DNA of 5,915 nucleotides from Bacillota bacterium (lineage in GTDB: Bacteria > Bacillota > Clostridia > Lachnospirales > Lachnospiraceae): positions 1 through 5,915 of the forward strand of contig JAEYOY010000039.1 of NCBI GenBank assembly GCA_023411215.1. The letters run 5' to 3'. The first letter of the stretch is position 1. The number at the start of each line of letters is the position of its first letter. Both the position numbers and the translations under genes were made by a program. Below the pieces are notes generated by a model, which saw only the letters and a program-made list of their open reading frames with translations, was not told the origin of the DNA and searched no databases. Below, piece by piece: positions 5,010 to 5,915 of the stretch.

Positions 5010-5915
5010 CTATTTTTTGGACAGCAAACATATAGTCTCCACATGGACCGACTGAGGGAACATGTCAACTGCACAGACTTTTTCTACCTTGTAGCCTCTG
5101 GCTTGCAGTAGCTCCAAATCACGGATTAGGGAGGTGGGCTTACAGGAAACATAGATCATTCGATCCACCCCGAAATCTATGATCTTATCCAGGGCCTTCG
5201 GATGAATGCCATCCCTAGGAGGATCCAGGACGATGATATCCGGCTTGTCCTTCAGTTCGTCGATCACCTTTAGGACATCTCCGGCAATGAATTCGCAATT
5301 GCTTAAACCGTTCAAGGCTGCGTTCTCCCTGGCTGCCTCCACTGCCTCCTCTACGATCTCCACTCCGGTTACCTTTCCTGCAACGGGAGCCAGAAGCTGG
5401 GCAATCGTACCGGTGCCACTATAAAGGTCGAATATCTTCTTTTCCTTAGTCTCACCGACATATTCTCTTACCTTGGAATAGAGGACCTCAGCCCCTAGAG
5501 AATTCGTTTGGAAGAAGGAGAAGGTTGTAATCTTAAACTTTAGTCCAAGGAGCTCCTCATAGATGTAATCCCGTCCATAGAGCAGCTCGGTACGGTCGCT
5601 CTTTACCACGTCCGCCAGGCTGTCATTATAGGTGTGAAGGATACCTGTTATCCTTCCTTCCAAGGGAAGCTCTAAGAGCTTCCTAACAAAATCAGTCCCA
5701 AGCCTCTTTTCCGCGTTCTCCTGCTGCCCTTTGTCAGCTTTCTGACTTAGTTCTGAAACACAGGAATGATCATCAGCAGGGCTTCCTTCCTGCTCCGGTT
5801 CCTGCTCTCTTTCCTGGGTGGTGGTTATTAAATTAATCAGAATCTCTCCTGTCTTCACTGCCTTTCGTACCAGAAGATGCCTGAAATATCCGCGATGTGT
5901 CAGCTTATGATAATA
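5010..5915 (-). CDS. rlmD: RNA m5U methyltransferase, RlmD/RumA family (5' end cut by window edge)
   Basis: A SAM-dependent enzyme that methylates C5 of a uridine in RNA, most likely 23S rRNA. The frame is open to base 5915, giving 301 residues. The missing N-terminus would hold the TRAM domain and iron-sulfur cysteines if present. Visible parts in order: HRGYFRHLLVRKAVKTGEILINL at 8-29 of the fragment, typical of the family; an unusual acidic, Gln-rich insertion at about 33-72; FFQTN at 134-138; the SAM loop DLYSGTGT at 163-170; DPPRDG at 231-236; the catalytic cysteine in YVSCKP at 258; and the general-base glutamate in SVHVET at 293. All catalytic residues are intact. In Firmicutes a single enzyme (RlmCD) often modifies both U747 and U1939, so the exact target is not settled; TrmA is less likely. 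Its base composition is clearly GC-richer than the genes to its left. Confidence 0.88.
   Translation of the reverse strand, partial: YYHKLTHRGYFRHLLVRKAVKTGEILINLITTTQEREQEPEQEGSPADDHSCVSELSQKADKGQQENAEKRLGTDFVRKLLELPLEGRITGILHTYNDSLADVVKSDRTELLYGRDYIYEELLGLKFKITTFSFFQTNSLGAEVLYSKVREYVGETKEKKIFDLYSGTGTIAQLLAPVAGKVTGVEIVEEAVEAARENAALNGLSNCEFIAGDVLKVIDELKDKPDIIVLDPPRDGIHPKALDKIIDFGVDRMIYVSCKPTSLIRDLELLQARGYKVEKVCAVDMFPQSVHVETICLLSKK
5787..5822. repeat. Imperfect 12-bp repeat, three units, inside the methyltransferase gene
   Basis: TTCCTGCTCCGG, TTCCTGCTCTCT and TTCCTGGGTGGT follow one another at 5787-5798, 5799-5810 and 5811-5822. The first nine bases are identical in units one and two, and six are shared by unit three. 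On the coding strand they encode the TTQEREQEPEQE segment of the insertion. The 12-bp period keeps the frame, so expansion by slippage would add four residues at a time. Confidence 0.6.

Overview
The window is AT-rich, and every gene I can support lies on the minus strand. Purine-rich AGGAG-type ribosome binding sites, codon choice and protein families point to an anaerobic Firmicute of the class Clostridia. A Lachnospiraceae-like genome is my best guess from general resemblance, not from a marker gene. Both edges cut genes.

Read in the direction of transcription (right to left), the layout is as follows. (1) 5915-5010: most of an RNA m5U methyltransferase of the RlmD/RumA family, GC-richer than the rest and core-genome in character. 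(2) 4914-3814: a complete iron-type alcohol dehydrogenase. (3) 3708-3316: a small DUF302 protein with a predicted promoter and a palindrome in the gap before it. (4) 3315-2874: a gene-poor stretch with a hairpin, a short plus-strand open tail and a near-consensus promoter. (5) 2873-2529: a small DUF1801-like protein whose start is probably much further in than the longest open frame. (6) 2474-2133: a decayed locus in which a membrane-segment piece and a serine-recombinase-like piece are spread over several frames. (7) 2030-1137: a tandem-GNAT acetyltransferase. (8) 941-1: the sensor half of a methyl-accepting chemotaxis protein, preceded by a 13-bp tandem repeat.

The genes do not form an obvious pathway. 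They look like a core gene (the methyltransferase) followed by single-gene accessory units, each with its own spacing and, where visible, its own promoter. Recombinase debris and the composition change near 5000 suggest that the middle has been reshaped by gain and loss.

I found no CRISPR array, tRNA, rRNA, intact insertion sequence or convincing new multi-gene system. The most useful observations are three start-site corrections (GNAT, DUF1801-like, DUF302), the promoter lying across one apparent start, the multi-frame relic, the tandem repeat and palindrome in promoter regions, and an acidic repeat-derived insertion in the methyltransferase.
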